From NCBI GenBank assembly GCA_014526335.1, contig JACTAT010000048.1, positions 1,233,791 through 1,297,790 on the forward strand: a stretch of 64,000 nt of DNA, written 5' to 3'. The notes beneath the pieces were generated by a model. It had not been told where the DNA came from. It searched no databases and was given only the letters and a program-made list of their open reading frames with translations. How positions within the stretch are numbered: the first letter of the stretch is position 1; each line of letters begins with the position of its first letter. Made by a program: the position numbers and the translations under genes. This document shows positions 36,511-47,275 of the stretch, in pieces. Origin of the DNA: Chrysaora quinquecirrha (Eukaryota; Cnidaria; Scyphozoa; Semaeostomeae; Pelagiidae).

Positions 36511-37830
36511 TCATTCGTGAAACTCTGTGCACTGACCACCACCTTTGCAAAGTTCTGTGCATTCCAAGCTATGCTGCTTGCATCTACAACGCGAAGAGCA
36601 ATACTGTCTACATCCACATTTGACAAGTTCGTAACATGCTTTGGAAGCTTCGGGCATCATCATCCACCTTGGCTGAAATGTCTAATCCGTTACATTCCAC
36701 CCAAAGGCATTGAAATCCCGTAAATGCTGATGTTGCTTAATTGTCTGACCCCAAATGATAATAACAGGATATTTATATTGCAACGAAGATATCGTAAACA
36801 ACCACGAGTATATTCAAAATTAAAAATTATTTATTAAGGAGAAATCAGTAAAATGTTAAATATTTCAGAGCTAACAGCCTTGACTAACATACATAAAAAT
36901 TGCATCAATTTCAGATTCATTCATGGCAGTAAAAATTGATGGAAACAGTGAAAACCCAGTTATCACAGAATTTTATAAATTGTTAGCTTACCTGCCCTGC
37001 AGCAAGGCTCTTTTCGAATGTTGGATAATGGCATCCTTTGTCGGTGGTATGTATTCTATGCTGCGACCTTTCGTTACAAATAATAATCTATGGCAGTCAT
37101 TAACTTCATCAAGTGAGCTTGATCGGTGATACAGCAGAACAATATAGCGTTCTAGATTCATTAAATCTCCTTCACTGACCTCTCTAACGTCACTTTGTGA
37201 TAACCTGTGTTGAAAATATATAAAAAAGATATATTCACTATATGATGCAGACGAACCCTTTTACTAATCAAAGTATGATAATTAACAATTACCTTATAAA
37301 AGTTTCCGTATCTTCATGGTAGGCATTCCAGGCTGCCCATGCCATCTTTTTCCCATGACTAGCAAATGATGATACGGTATCACATCCTGTAAATGCATAC
37401 CAGAATCTTAGTCCTGAACAGATCTCCTCCCTGAGGCTTGTAGCATATTCGTTAATTGGTAGCAAGCGTCTGTTTTTGCCAGTACCAAACTCAATCCAGA
37501 GCTGCTCGATCTTGAGTTGGTTAAAAATGGAGATAGCAATAATCTTTGTGTGGTTGTGCTGTGCAGCGTGGTTGACATGGAGAAGGATTCTGGTGTCGGC
37601 TTCCTCGTGATTGCATGGTGAGATTGAGCCTACATCTTTCGGCATATTAGATACAACTGCCTCTGATGTTGTCGACACAATAAGACTTGAGCTAGTCTGT
37701 TTCACTGACTCGTTAGCTAGAAGGGTGAATAACTCTTCTTTGTTCTCATCCACACGAAGGAATTGACGCTAATCCTTGGGTATTGGTGTCATTTCACAAA
37801 CTGTAATACGGATTCCATCTCCCCTTTTAT
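36511..37830 (-). pseudogene. XPG/FEN1-like 'EADTR...TGCD' family pseudogene with two introns and Cys-rich tail
   Basis: Exon A (about 37830-37293) reads TPIPKD, a TAG where a Trp codon would fit, RQFLRVDENKEELF, then CNHEEADTRILLHVNHA, LWIEFGTGKN and YAFTGCDTVSSF. A GT-AG intron of 88 bp keeps phase into exon B (37204-36992): LSQSDVREVSEGD...YIVLLYHRSS...RSIEYIPPTKDAI. A second intron leads to exon C (36744-36511), ending in ASKACYELVKCGCRQYCSS-RCRC, a Cys-rich domain. Acidic motifs and the TGCD...GKK segment resemble XPG/FEN1 nucleases. The usual second acidic motif (DTD) is deleted between HTKIIA and ISIFNQ. A TAG in exon C and a phase mismatch at the second intron mark it as dead. Confidence 0.75.
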
Positions 37831-38500
37831 TACACGTTTACGATTTAAGGCTTTGTTTGAAGTATCAGTCAAACACAATGTCAACTCTTGTAAGATTATC
37901 TTTCTTTATAGTTCTAAGAACTTTGTCAAATAAAACTTTTGATGCCTTCTAGGCCAAATAAATCTGAATCATAATCATAGACATATATCAGTTTTGTAAG
38001 TGCACTCTCATTTCAGCAGTTCAATTGAAAAATTTATGGATTAAATGGTTTTGTACATACAGTAGGTGCCTAGAAGCCTATTGTTAGGTGAATACCCTTT
38101 AGTAAACACAAAACACATACTCTTTATTAAACATCTCCTCATCATGGGCACTGAACGGTTGCATGTGTGAAGGGGCAAAAGCAACTTTATAATTTATCCA
38201 TAATGTATTGAGACAAGAGCTCCAAGACATACCATAAAAGCTCTTTAAAGTCTTGGTGAGCTTATTTCATTTTACTGTTTTTAAGGGGGCCTTATTACCA
38301 TAGATCTATCCACATTCGAGGAGTTAATAGAATGTTACTTGGCAAATTTGATAATAATAGGCAGTAAAAAGTATAAAATGGGATGGAAATCTCATCATAT
38401 CAGTCTCACATCAAGACAATTCTACTGTATAGCCTATATTGAATGAAAAATAAAAACATAATCAAAAGCAAAAATCAAATGCTATTCATCATTCACATCA
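37831..38500. other. No feature seen
   Basis: AT-rich DNA between the XPG-like pseudogene and the LINE tail. There are no open frames of note on either strand. A poly-A-rich stretch near 38440-38470 is unremarkable. Confidence 0.5.
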
Positions 38501-39125
38501 GGGAAATTTCGAATACTATTGGGAACCAGGCAGAAAGACACAGTAATAGGCACCAACATCTTCAGGAATGAAGACAAGTAAATACTAAACAACCCCACGG
38601 TCCTGGCTGCTCGACGATGTATTAAGTCAAACGAAGAGGAAGCAAAAAGCATCGATGAAGAACACAGCCTACGAAAGAACGTCAGTCATGGAGGTGGATG
38701 CACAGCTTCCCTGAAATATTTCCATCAATGAGATCAAAATATGATTTTTCCGTAAGTGATCATTTTCAAATAGGATCAGTGGAGCATACACAAAAATGCT
38801 TATGAAAATACAAAATGTTTTGTACAAAGATCCAAAAACATTAGCAGAAATATACCAATAAGTACCTAATGTAACAGACAACATGAAGAGCAGAATACTG
38901 AAATTTGTAGGATATTGCTCTAGAACTTAAGACCAAATTGTAAAAAAATTATTACTTTGATCACCTACAAATTTCAAGCAAAGAAGAGGACAAGCCAGAA
39001 GACAAACCTACGACAATATGCTGGAAAGAGACCTTGGAATAGAAATCGAGGAGATTGAGAATGTGAGCAAGGACAGGGAGCAGTGAAGAAGGACATGTAG
39101 GGATCCAGGATAATTCTCCAAACCC
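38500..39125 (+). pseudogene. Degenerate 3' end of a second non-LTR retrotransposon
   Basis: In shifting plus frames: NVTDNMKSRILKFVGYC near 38,885, QIVKKLLL, then RRGQARRQTYDNMLERDLG followed by a KDREQ-x-RRTC segment near 39,080. This pattern (K-hinge, RRGxxRRxxxDN, KDRxxWR) is the C-terminus of RTE/Jockey-like endonuclease-reverse-transcriptase proteins. Upstream sequence to about 38,500 is compatible but too decayed to read. It ends just before an (AT)n run, a common LINE tail. Confidence 0.55.
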
Positions 39126-39128
39126 TAC

Positions 39129-39146
39129 ATATATATATATATATAT
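39129..39146. repeat. (AT)9 microsatellite
   Basis: Pure ATATAT run immediately after the LINE C-terminus. It probably derives from the tail of that element. Confidence 0.9.
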
Positions 39147-39299
39147 GCTCCAACAAATTTTCCGAGTTGAGGGCAACATCAATTGCCGGATCTCCAACAG
39201 AACGTATTCAAAAGAAAGAATTTAAAGGAAAATCCGATATGTGATGTGTTGGAACCAAAAGTTATCGGTTTTCTGTTTAAAAAATTGGTGAAAAAGAAA

Positions 39300-39563
39300 T
39301 TTGACATTACTTATGGTGGCGACATGCTATATGGTCTCTTGCAGTTCATACAAAAAAAAAACAAATACCCACATCTTAGCTTTCACCTGGTTCCCTCGTA
39401 CAAATGTTCTAAAAAGAAGCGCGAGTGGAGATCACAACTTTTGAGAATTATCAACAGGAGTGATACTGGATTCAATTCAGAAAAAGCCTTCATTTGTTCA
39501 AGACATTTTAAGCCAAATTTGTCTAAAATTGATATGTTTTACTTTGAAGTAATGTTGAGTTAA
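39300..39563 (+). pseudogene. THAP-type zinc finger fragment, frameshifted
   Basis: One frame gives CYMVSCSSYKKK near 39,330 and, after an A9 run at about 39354-39362, the next frame gives PHLSFHLVPSYK...REWRSQLLRI...EKAFICSRHFKP. The spacing C-x4-C ... W ... C-S-x-HF fits the C2CH THAP DNA-binding domain used by P-element-type transposases and host factors. After KPNLSK the sequence decays with stops. The A-run frameshift may be a sequencing indel. No catalytic domain was seen downstream to 39850. Confidence 0.6.
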
Positions 39564-39853
39564 AGTGGCCTTCAAACAACAGCACATGCAATGATTGCAT
39601 GTTAGCAATTTTGCTAGTAAGAAACTTCAAATACGTTTTAACAAATAATCTAGCCAAGATCCAATTGAGGATCATTTTGGAAGACACAGAGGACTTGCCA
39701 GGCAACCACAATTCCAACCATTGCTTCATTAGGTTTTCAGGAAAATAAGTTCAGGTTGCAAAGAAGTATTGCAGCATCACTTCAAAAGGTAATAGGAAAG
39801 GGCAAAAAAGACCAGTCGAATTGATAACAATTAAAACTACAGTACCCCATTAA

Positions 39854-40621
39854 GGGGCTGATTATATGAGAGTTTTCAGCCCGGGCTAGAATTTCAGCTC
39901 GGTTAGCCGGGTTGGAATTGGCGTGCGATTACATGAACGTTTCCAGCGGGGCTGAAATCGAATACCTAAGACAAATGACCCCAAAATTGACACGTTTTGA
40001 CACGAAACTAAAACCAAAGTCAAACTGGGCTTGCGCAAAGAGAGTTCCTAGCCCGGGCTGGAAAAAATTTGCGATTACATGAGAAATCCCAGCCCGTTCA
40101 AGCGGGCTGGAAATCCTAGCCCGCCTAGCTGAAGGAGGGCTGGAATTCCAGCCCGGGCTGAAATTATCTCATGTAATCACAAAATCAATTTTGCAGAGAA
40201 TTGACCGGAGAGGAGGGCTGAGTTTGCAGCCCGTTTAACCGGGCTGAAATTCCAGCCCGGGCTGAAAACTCTCATATTAGACAGGTCAAATAGTGTAACA
40301 ATCTAACAAATTGCCTAACTTTTTGTTTGAGAGTTGATTTGGGGGTTCTTAGATATGTAGAATTCAAAAAAACCATGGGCCTTTCCGAAAAACCTACCGT
40401 TTGGGCGTGGTCAGTGACATCATTTTAGCTTCATGTTTTAGCTCTAAATCCATTATAAATTGATTAAATTCAAATTTTGAGTTCTATATAAGGAATTTGA
40501 GACCTAACGAGTACTTTAAGGGCAAAAAAAATTGAAAACGACACTAAATTGGGCGTGGCTGATGACGTCATCGCCGAGTTCAAGGTAATTGATTTTCACT
40601 GAATTGTTTTAGAATTTCACT
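39854..40621. repeat. Left terminal inverted repeat (with nested MITE)
   Basis: Pairs with 43487-43845 from GGGGCTGATTATA to the segment ending AGAATTTCACT. The MITE at 39867-40274 interrupts it 13 bp from the end. Arms differ by scattered substitutions and small indels, so the element is not very recent. Confidence 0.9.
39867..40274. mobile_element. 408-bp GC-rich MITE inserted in the TIR
   Basis: The termini TGAGAGTTTTCAGCCCGGGC and GCCCGGGCTGAAAACTCTCA are perfect inverted repeats, followed by CCCGGTTA-type motifs. TA lies on each side (39865-39866 and 40275-40276). Comparison with the uninterrupted right TIR shows the empty site with a one-base difference. AGCCCGGGCT and CAGCCCG motifs recur several times inside in both orientations. 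A TA duplication suggests a Tc1/mariner-type source. TTA (Harbinger type) is a second reading. Confidence 0.82.
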
Positions 40622-40815
40622 TTCAATAATAAAACAATACTATTCAAGGTTAACACAACTTGCCGAGTAGAGAATCTTTTATATACTTTTACAGTCATGT
40701 CTAATTAAGGTGTAACTATTTATGTCATTATTACCGTTCTTCGTGTTACTTTTTTAATAAACATCCAGTATAAAGATCAACACGTGTGATAAAACAAAAT
40801 TATGCGAAATGTCCA

Positions 40816-43255
40816 TTATGGTATATAGTCACTATCGAAACCGCAACTTTCGCTTTCTGTCGTAGAAAAGTCACTCTCCCAATCGGAATCGCTTGAATAG
40901 CCTGTTCCTTCCCACTCAGTGTCGCCCGATTCTTGGTCAGCATCATAATTTGCAGGAAGTGGAAGTGGGTTACTACTTGGTTTTTTGCTGTTTCTTGGTC
41001 TTTTTGCTGGTGGAGGACCTTTCTCTTTGCTCTGATCACTATTGGAATCAGCTTCAGAATCGACTTTTTTCCCTTTACGGCATTTTCCGAGAAGGTGGTA
41101 GTTGATTACCTTCAAACCAAAGTGGTGAAAGCTGCTTGGTCTCCTTATCAAGCACCCACCCATAGTCTGTTAGTTCCAATCGCGGAAGCATAGGAACAAG
41201 ACATTTTCTCCAGATGAAAGATTGCAAATGTGCCCGCAAAATACCTTGTTTGAGGGAGGATCGATCCGGTGGAATGGAAGCTGAGTTCTTTTGTTTCATG
41301 TCCTTGTAGATGCGTATGCGTGTTTCCAAATATGATTCTTGACTTTTACCAGAATACATTACAAGTTGGACAAATCTGACTGCGCCCTCCTCTGTCTCTT
41401 TCCCAATAACCTGCTCGTTGCCTATGTCTGCGATGAGGTCGGTAAAGTTTGGTTGCTTTGAAAGACGCTTGAATGCTTTTACCTTGCCAACGTTATACAT
41501 GTATGAAGTTGAATCGCATCCAGTGATTGCGTGAAACTGTGGTAATACCTGGCATACTTTGTCGCCAAAATGCTGACAAATTTTCGCAATATTAATAAAC
41601 TTTTCGTGGTCGATTTTCCTGAACCATGGATGAATAGGATTTGTTACCACATGTGCATAAAGTAGCAAAATCAAAATATCAGTATCCTTTGCTACTACAA
41701 CAACAGGAGATTCTTGTGACAACGCATGAAGTACGATTCTTGTGTCAGCTTCTGAATGATTACAATTGGTTTTTTTAGTGACACCAGCTCTCTCAATTTG
41801 CCAGGATTCATCTTTGTCAGTAACAACAAGGGGTATTCTCTGCTGTTCCATTACTGCCGGACTTCTATAGTACATTACTGTCAAATGAATCAGTTCCTCT
41901 TTGTTTACAGCATTCTTAAAAAACTCCTGCCACTCCTTTCCCTGAAGCTGCTTTTGCTCAACCCCTTGCAGATGAACTCGTCTAGAAGAAGTACCTCTCT
42001 TTTCTCGAGCGCCAATTTTGATGCTACTTTCACTGTAATTATCGAAAACAACTTCAATTTTTTTAGGATGCAATGTTCTGTCTGGAGTGACTGTTTTAAG
42101 CACTTGCAATAACCATTCTCTATAAGTGCTTTTTGGCTTAACAGATCGGAGTATTGCCATTCCATCGAAAAGCCATGCTGCATCCTTTGGAGGAGTTGCT
42201 GTTAGTGCTTCAGACTCTTGAATCAAGAAATTACAAAAAATGGCTTTGTCTGATTGTCGAAGGTTTCCTTCTGGAGTAGCCATACTTAAAGGCAAAGATG
42301 TAATGGGAAATTGGAATGCCTCTTCTAACGAAACTGCCTTTGCTACCAATAAACCAAAAGCCTGTCGATCCTCTTTCAGTACTGCAACTGCCTTGGGTGG
42401 TGTTTTGACTTTCTGCAGTCCAGTCAGCAGTTTAAGTTTCTTTATTGGATCGAAAAAATCAATCTTCCCCGTCACCAAACGCATGTTTTTTTCTTAAAAT
42501 CTTGATTCGAACCGCTTTGAAGAAATCGGCCAATGTTTGTTTTCTTCTTTCATCATAAGCTGCATCTTCTTCTTCCTTTTGCGTTAATGGATTAACTGCA
42601 AATTTTAAGTAGCATGATTGATGGTAATATACGTCAATTGAATACAAATCAAATGATTGTCCACTTTGAAGTAATTTAAGGCGCCTTGCTGCGGCATTGA
42701 ATCTATGCTCTGGCATGGACAGGAACAATTCGGTTCGCTCTAGAATACGGTTTCGGGACTTTTCTTGAGAGCATCTAGCTAAACCACCCTCGAAATACGA
42801 ATTTGTATCACTAGACCGGATTTCTTCGCAATGAAACATTGTGTATTGGCTTTCAAGTGTTGGCTATTAGATCGTCGCATGAGTGTCCTGGAGCTACTTT
42901 CTTGAGTAGCCATTGCTGCGTGGTGTTCATTGGTCTGAGGAGCTGTAACAACGTTTCCATATCGTTTAAGATAACTTTGAACTTTCCTTCGAAATGTAAC
43001 TCGACATGTGTTATGAACAACACCAAATGCCTTTTCCTCTTCACAAATAGATTGATAAACATTTCTGAAATGATAATACTTATCGTCTAACTGGATATCA
43101 ATATCTTTCCACAGCAGTGACAGCTCCTTTAGCTTCTCCCAGCCATTGTCTGTCAATGAATGTGTTTTCTCTTTTTCGTGAAGCGTTCCATGGCACAGAA
43201 GGCATTTATTTTCATAATCTGATTCAAGACTTAAAAAACTTTTAGATAGGGACAT
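40816..43255 (-). pseudogene. XPG/FEN1-like 'EADTR...TGCD' protein, sole gene of the TIR element
   Basis: About 810 codons in four frame segments. The N-terminus (43255-42840) has CLLCHGTLHEKEKTHSL and FGVVHNTCRVTFRRK, a putative zinc-binding region. A second part (42839-42459) has CEEIRSS and YYHQSCYLKF. The core is a clean 469-codon frame (42484-41075) with HSEADTRIVLHALSQ, VVVVAKDTDILILLLY and FHAITGCDSTSYMYNVGK, then AFKRL. The tail is acidic (EADSNSDQS...). EAD, DTD and GCD followed by a G-x-GK turn occur in the order and spacing of XPG/FEN1 (PIN-like) acidic residues and helix-two-turn-helix, hence a structure-specific nuclease guess. The frame joins all fall in T or A runs, so sequencing error is possible. 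Intronless, unlike the relative at 36.5-37.8 kb. Confidence 0.7.
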
Positions 43256-43486
43256 TCTTTACATCTTAATATTGAAAACCATGTAGAATATGCATGATTC
43301 GAAACAAAATATCCAGAAATGTGAAGCACACCGCAGCACATGCTGATACTAGATCCATCGATTACAGGTATTTCCTTTCTGAAACAAACCTTACTTCCTT
43401 ACTTTCTGTTTTCTGTTATTATGAGTCATAATAACAACTCTACACCTCTCAATACAATTAAATGTATTGTACACAGTTTTGTATTA

Positions 43487-43845
43487 CGCAGTGAAATTTT
43501 AAAAGATTCAGTGAGAATCAATTACTTTGAACTCGGTAATGACGTCATCAGCCACGCCCAATTTAGTGTCAATTTCAATTTTTTTTGCCCTTAAAGTACT
43601 CATTAGGTCTCAAATTCTTTATTTAGAACTCAAAATTTGAATTTAATCAATTTATAATGGATTTAGAGCTAAAACATGACGCTAAAATGACGTCACTGAC
43701 CACGCCCAAACGGTAGGTTTTTCGGAAAGGCCCATGGTTTTTTTTAATTCTACATATCTAAGAACCCCCAAATCATCTCTCAAACAAAAAGTTAGGCAAT
43801 TTGTTAGATTGTTACACTATTTGACCTGTCTATATAATCGGCCCC
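43487..43845. repeat. Right terminal inverted repeat
   Basis: Uninterrupted 359-bp partner of the left arm, ending TATAATCGGCCCC with TAA outside. It carries TGACGTCA twice (near 43540 and 43690). It probably includes the promoter of the internal minus-strand gene, which starts 232 bp inside, but no TATA box was identified. Confidence 0.9.
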
Positions 43846-43848
43846 TAA

Positions 43849-45103
43849 AAAGAGATGAAAAAATTAAAAACCATAGGAACAATATAAATGAAAATTTCAT
43901 TTACACTATGAACTGTGAAGTATCAGGGGCGGTCATGTCCCTATGGGGACAGTGGTTCTAGGTCTGTCCCCAAACTTGGCTTATTATTCTAAATAAGAGG
44001 CCACCTGTGTCCCAAAAAGTGGTAACTTCTTTCTTCTTAAAAACACGGTTTTTCAACAACGGTTTTTGGACAATTATTTGTTTAGCAAGGTTAGTCCCGA
44101 AAACTGGAAGTTTCGGCATCGTCATCTGCTGCACGCAACCTTATTCAACATTTTCTGTCATTTATGTGGTGACGTAGTCAAGGGGGGACATGGGGGCGCC
44201 CCACCCCCCAAATCATTTGCAAGATGGGTTTTGTATGTAGGCCAAATAAGACCATGCCCTTAATTTCTTTGACCACGCCCTTTTGCCCCTCCAATGTTTG
44301 AAGTCTGGCTCCACTACTGCATTTATGAATTTGGCAGAGACTTTTTTTAAATTGAAACTGGAGGGGAGGCGCAAATGCCTCCTGCACTTGAAACGACACA
44401 AAATAGCACATTTTTCAGTTCTGTCGGAAATTTAAGCCTATCGTTCTACCACACAGCAGCGGCCAGACCAAACTAGAGGGATTAGGGGCAGTAGCCCAAC
44501 ATACTTTCTCATTTCCATCTCTTAAAAACATTTTTGATGTGCGGCTGGCTGTACAGATAGGTAGGACAAGGTAAGACTGAAAATTGTGGAAATTGTTAGG
44601 TCAACCTAACCAACGCCCGCACACCAGCTCACACCAGGGGGAAAAGCTGTGTGGCTGCGTGGTGAAATGGGAAATCGTCTGGTAGCAACTTGCGGTAATT
44701 TGTGATTTTGCCTTGAGATTTGATTGGACAAGGGACTTGAATGAGGAAATTTGAATGTGAACAACGCTCAACAGCTATCATGGCAGATGGCGGTTTTTCT
44801 GGCTCTTCATCAAGGTCACCCATGTTTCGTGTCAAGTCAACGTCCAAAAGAGAAGAATAAACTGGTGAACACAAGAGCTGAACAGGTAGGCCTACCCTGC
44901 TTTTCAAATGAGCAATTTTATAGTAGTAAGTAGTTTAAGTTATACAGGAATGTTTATCCTTCGAAACGAAGACAAATCAAATTCCGAAATCAAATTCCTA
45001 AAGTAAATCTCTGAAGTAAACTCCGAAGTATGGAAAACCATTTATTTTAATAAGCAAAACAGAATAGCTTACAGCTAAGCCAGGTTTAAATTTTAGTTTA
45101 GCA
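43849..45103. other. No convincing gene
   Basis: Contains CAGGGGCGG-like and GGGGGGACATGGGGGCGCC tracts (near 43925 and 44180), which look like old transposon ends but lack partners. A small frame from ATGGCAGATGGCGG at 44779 gives 26 codons (MADGGFSGSSSRSPMFRV...) and is too short to call. The rest is AT-rich without repeats. Confidence 0.4.
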
Positions 45104-45108
45104 CCCTA

Positions 45109-45643
45109 CAGCAAGGCACACTTCCTAGACACCAAGATCCCTTGCGTATCGGGTGATATTCCTCCGATCGAGGGATTGAAATCATGGACAGATCAGGTGA
45201 TTATCCACCGATCGAGGGATTGGAATCGACAAATTGAGCGTACGGCAAAAATGACCCCCATTTCGGTGGATTTTCTCTGCAGAAATGAATTCAGTGTCCA
45301 AAAATACCCGGGGTTGTCCATTTCAATAAAGACTTTCGCCGTCGTAATTCTCGAGAAATTGAGAAAACATCAATTTTCGTTCTTATTTTCTCGTTATTGG
45401 CTTTAAAATTTATACTTGTGTTCTACTTTTAATATTCCTATCATTCCTAAATAGTTAATTTGGTTTTTCGCTGGTTTTTTATTTTCTTTTTTATCTATAT
45501 ATTGGTTGATAACTAGGCCTGTTCTCTATCTTCATCACACTTGACAGAGCTAGCAACCCGCTTGCGAGTAGGATAAAGACCCGATCGGGAGATTATCCCC
45601 CGATACGCAGAGGATCTCGATAGCTAGAAAGTGTGCCTTGCTG
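45109..45643. mobile_element. 535-bp MITE with 5-bp duplication
   Basis: Ends CAGCAAGGCACACTTCCTAG and, reversed, CAGCAAGGCACACTTTCTAG. The arms continue with GAT..CC and GCGTATCGGG for about 70 bp. CCCTA flanks both ends (45104-45108 and 45644-45648). Inside, CCGATCGAGGGATTG occurs twice near 45165 and 45210. There is no coding capacity. The superfamily is uncertain because 5-bp duplications occur in more than one group. Confidence 0.82.
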
Positions 45644-45648
45644 CCCTA

Positions 45649-47275
45649 CCTAAAGTTAAGAACTTTTTAACTTGCTTTCTAGATATATGGTGACAATGAC
45701 AACATCCCTGGCCTTCAATGGATAATTTGGGCAGATAGATATGCTTCTTAGTACTTCCTCTGCTTCCGAAATCACCTCTGACCACTGCTGATGCTGAAGA
45801 TGATATGTAGGAAATTAAGTTCGATTGCAACATCCAACAGGTCTGTTTGAATTTAGTTGTTACATCTAGATAGGTAGGTGCAATCAATGATTTCGTCATT
45901 GACCCAGTTGTCACAGGCAAGTGAGTTGAGTGAGTACCCATGTAATATGTAGTGTCCACATCTTAAGACGACATCATCCCACGGTGCCTCCATAAGAAAT
46001 TCATACACATCAGAATTACTGCATGTTTTGGCATGGTTTGTAACCACTCTCTTTTCTTTTCAACGCCAATTTTGGTTTGCTTTGCCAACTGACACTTTGC
46101 AAGGATGCGCAAATCTTCTTTTGTTATAGTTCCAACATTATTGATCTTGAAATATTGTCTGTTGAGCATTTTGTCATCCAAGTTCTTCTTTGCATATTCT
46201 TCATAAGCTATGGCTCCTTATTGAAGTACATGTTGTTCAAAAGCCTGTTGTTCAAAAAATATTTCTGTGTCTTTCACTGTGAGTGTAACTATGGGAGGCA
46301 GTTTGAGCTCTGCAATTTCTCTTTGTGGAAGAACTTTATCTGGAAGTTTTATGGTATCAGCAAATGGATCTGCTCCTCTCTTGAAAACAAGTACAATCCT
46401 CGCCAAAAAGGCTGGGACACTTCAAACTTTTGTAAAATTCTCGCTCTAAAGACGCATACCCCCTTCCCCCCGACTCAATGTTGGTGAAATCGATGTTGAC
46501 AGTGGTCCCAACATTGAGTCGGGGGGAGGGGGGTCTTGTTACCCAAATATGTTGTAATGGGACGGGGTTTTTAAGGTAAAACATACTTATAACATACTGT
46601 CCCCAATATTTTTGACGAGGATTGTAGATGATCCAAAGAACGAACTGTTGGTTTTACCTCTTTCTTTTTCTTGCTTGATTTGATTTTTTCGACTTCATTA
46701 TTCTTGCATTTTTTATTCATTAAAGCAATTCCTTTACATCTTTTTACCTCCGGCTTCTGTCCCCTGTCCTTTTTTCTTTCCGTTTCTTTTGCTGTCACAG
46801 CGTTTGCATTTAGGATAAAAACATTTTCTTTCATGTTCTGCCTCACTATTTTTACCAAGCGCCTTTTGTCAGTTCTGGGGTTTATGTCTTTGAAAAAAAT
46901 GAAATGAAATTGGCAGTACTTAAACAGCTCGTTTTTACTATTTAAAAACAACTGGTCTTTTTTGAATTCGATTGTGTTATTGCCTTCTTCTAGCCCATTG
47001 TTGTTTTCTAGCCTACTTATTTTTGTCTCGGTTCTTTTTAAAATTTCATTTCTAAGGTGCTTCTCTTTAGCATCTGTAATGGTTATGTTGTCGTTTTGCG
47101 ACGTGCCAACCACTTCAATAATTTGCTTTGGTATTCTACATGTCCACTCATTGATGAACACGTGTCTGTTCTCACCATCCTTCTCACTCATTTGGCATAG
47201 AATGAAAGCATCTGTGCTGTCCAGATCTAACTCATTATATCGAACATACTTATTCTTTTCCAATTTCATGCACAT
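45649..47275 (-). pseudogene. Lys-rich protein with start of a Ulp1/SENP-like (C48) domain, split by a MITE
   Basis: A 216-codon stretch from 47275 (MCMKLEKNKYVRYNELDLD...) becomes Lys-rich and reaches VRSLDHL at the MITE 46394-46624. If the MITE and one TA are ignored the frame continues LVFKRGADPFADTIKLPD, TLTVKDTEIFFEQQ, a TAA at about 46218, then GTITKEDLRILAKCQ. After a frameshift in an A-run near 46030 it reads SLACDNWVNDEIIDC. The W-x-N-D-E-I-I pattern is the start of Ulp1-type SUMO-protease domains, also found in some transposons. The catalytic His, Asp and Cys are not visible before the sequence ends at the MITE 45109-45643. The N-terminal part is unrecognised. Confidence 0.55.
46394..46624. 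mobile_element. 231-bp MITE in the Ulp1-like frame, with an internal hairpin
   Basis: Ends CAATCCTCGCCAAAAA and, reversed, CAATCCTCGTCAAAAATATT, with TA on both sides (46392-46393 and 46625-46626). Inside, CCCCCGACTCAATGTTGG (about 46466-46484) faces its reverse complement about 23 nt downstream (about 46508-46532), with C- and G-runs extending the stem. Removal restores the host frame. TA duplication suggests a Tc1/mariner-type origin. Confidence 0.85.

Larger units (their letters stand above)
39854..43845. mobile_element. TIR element encoding only an XPG/FEN1-like protein
   Basis: Termini are GGGGCTGATTATA (left) and, in reverse complement, GGGGCCGATTATA (right). TAA lies immediately outside on both sides (39851-39853 and 43846-43848). 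The arms are about 358-359 bp without the MITE nested in the left one. Both contain TGACGTCA, GGGCGTGG and the AAACCTACCGTTTGGG region. Between them lies one minus-strand gene (40816-43255). A 3-bp TAA duplication and G-rich ends are reminiscent of PIF/Harbinger. A TTAA reading (TTAA left, TAAA right) would instead suggest piggyBac/Kolobok. No DDE transposase or Myb gene is present inside. Confidence 0.85.

Noticed and set aside
36923..37129. Plus-strand frame MAVKIDGNSENPV...
   Set aside because: It is the antisense shadow of exon B of the XPG-like pseudogene.
41756..42497. Plus-strand frames over the XPG-like gene
   Set aside because: Antisense shadows of a 469-codon minus-strand frame with family motifs.
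44779..44859. Possible first exon MADGGFSGSSSRSPMF...
   Set aside because: Only 26 codons, immediate stop, no splice partner and no conservation evidence.
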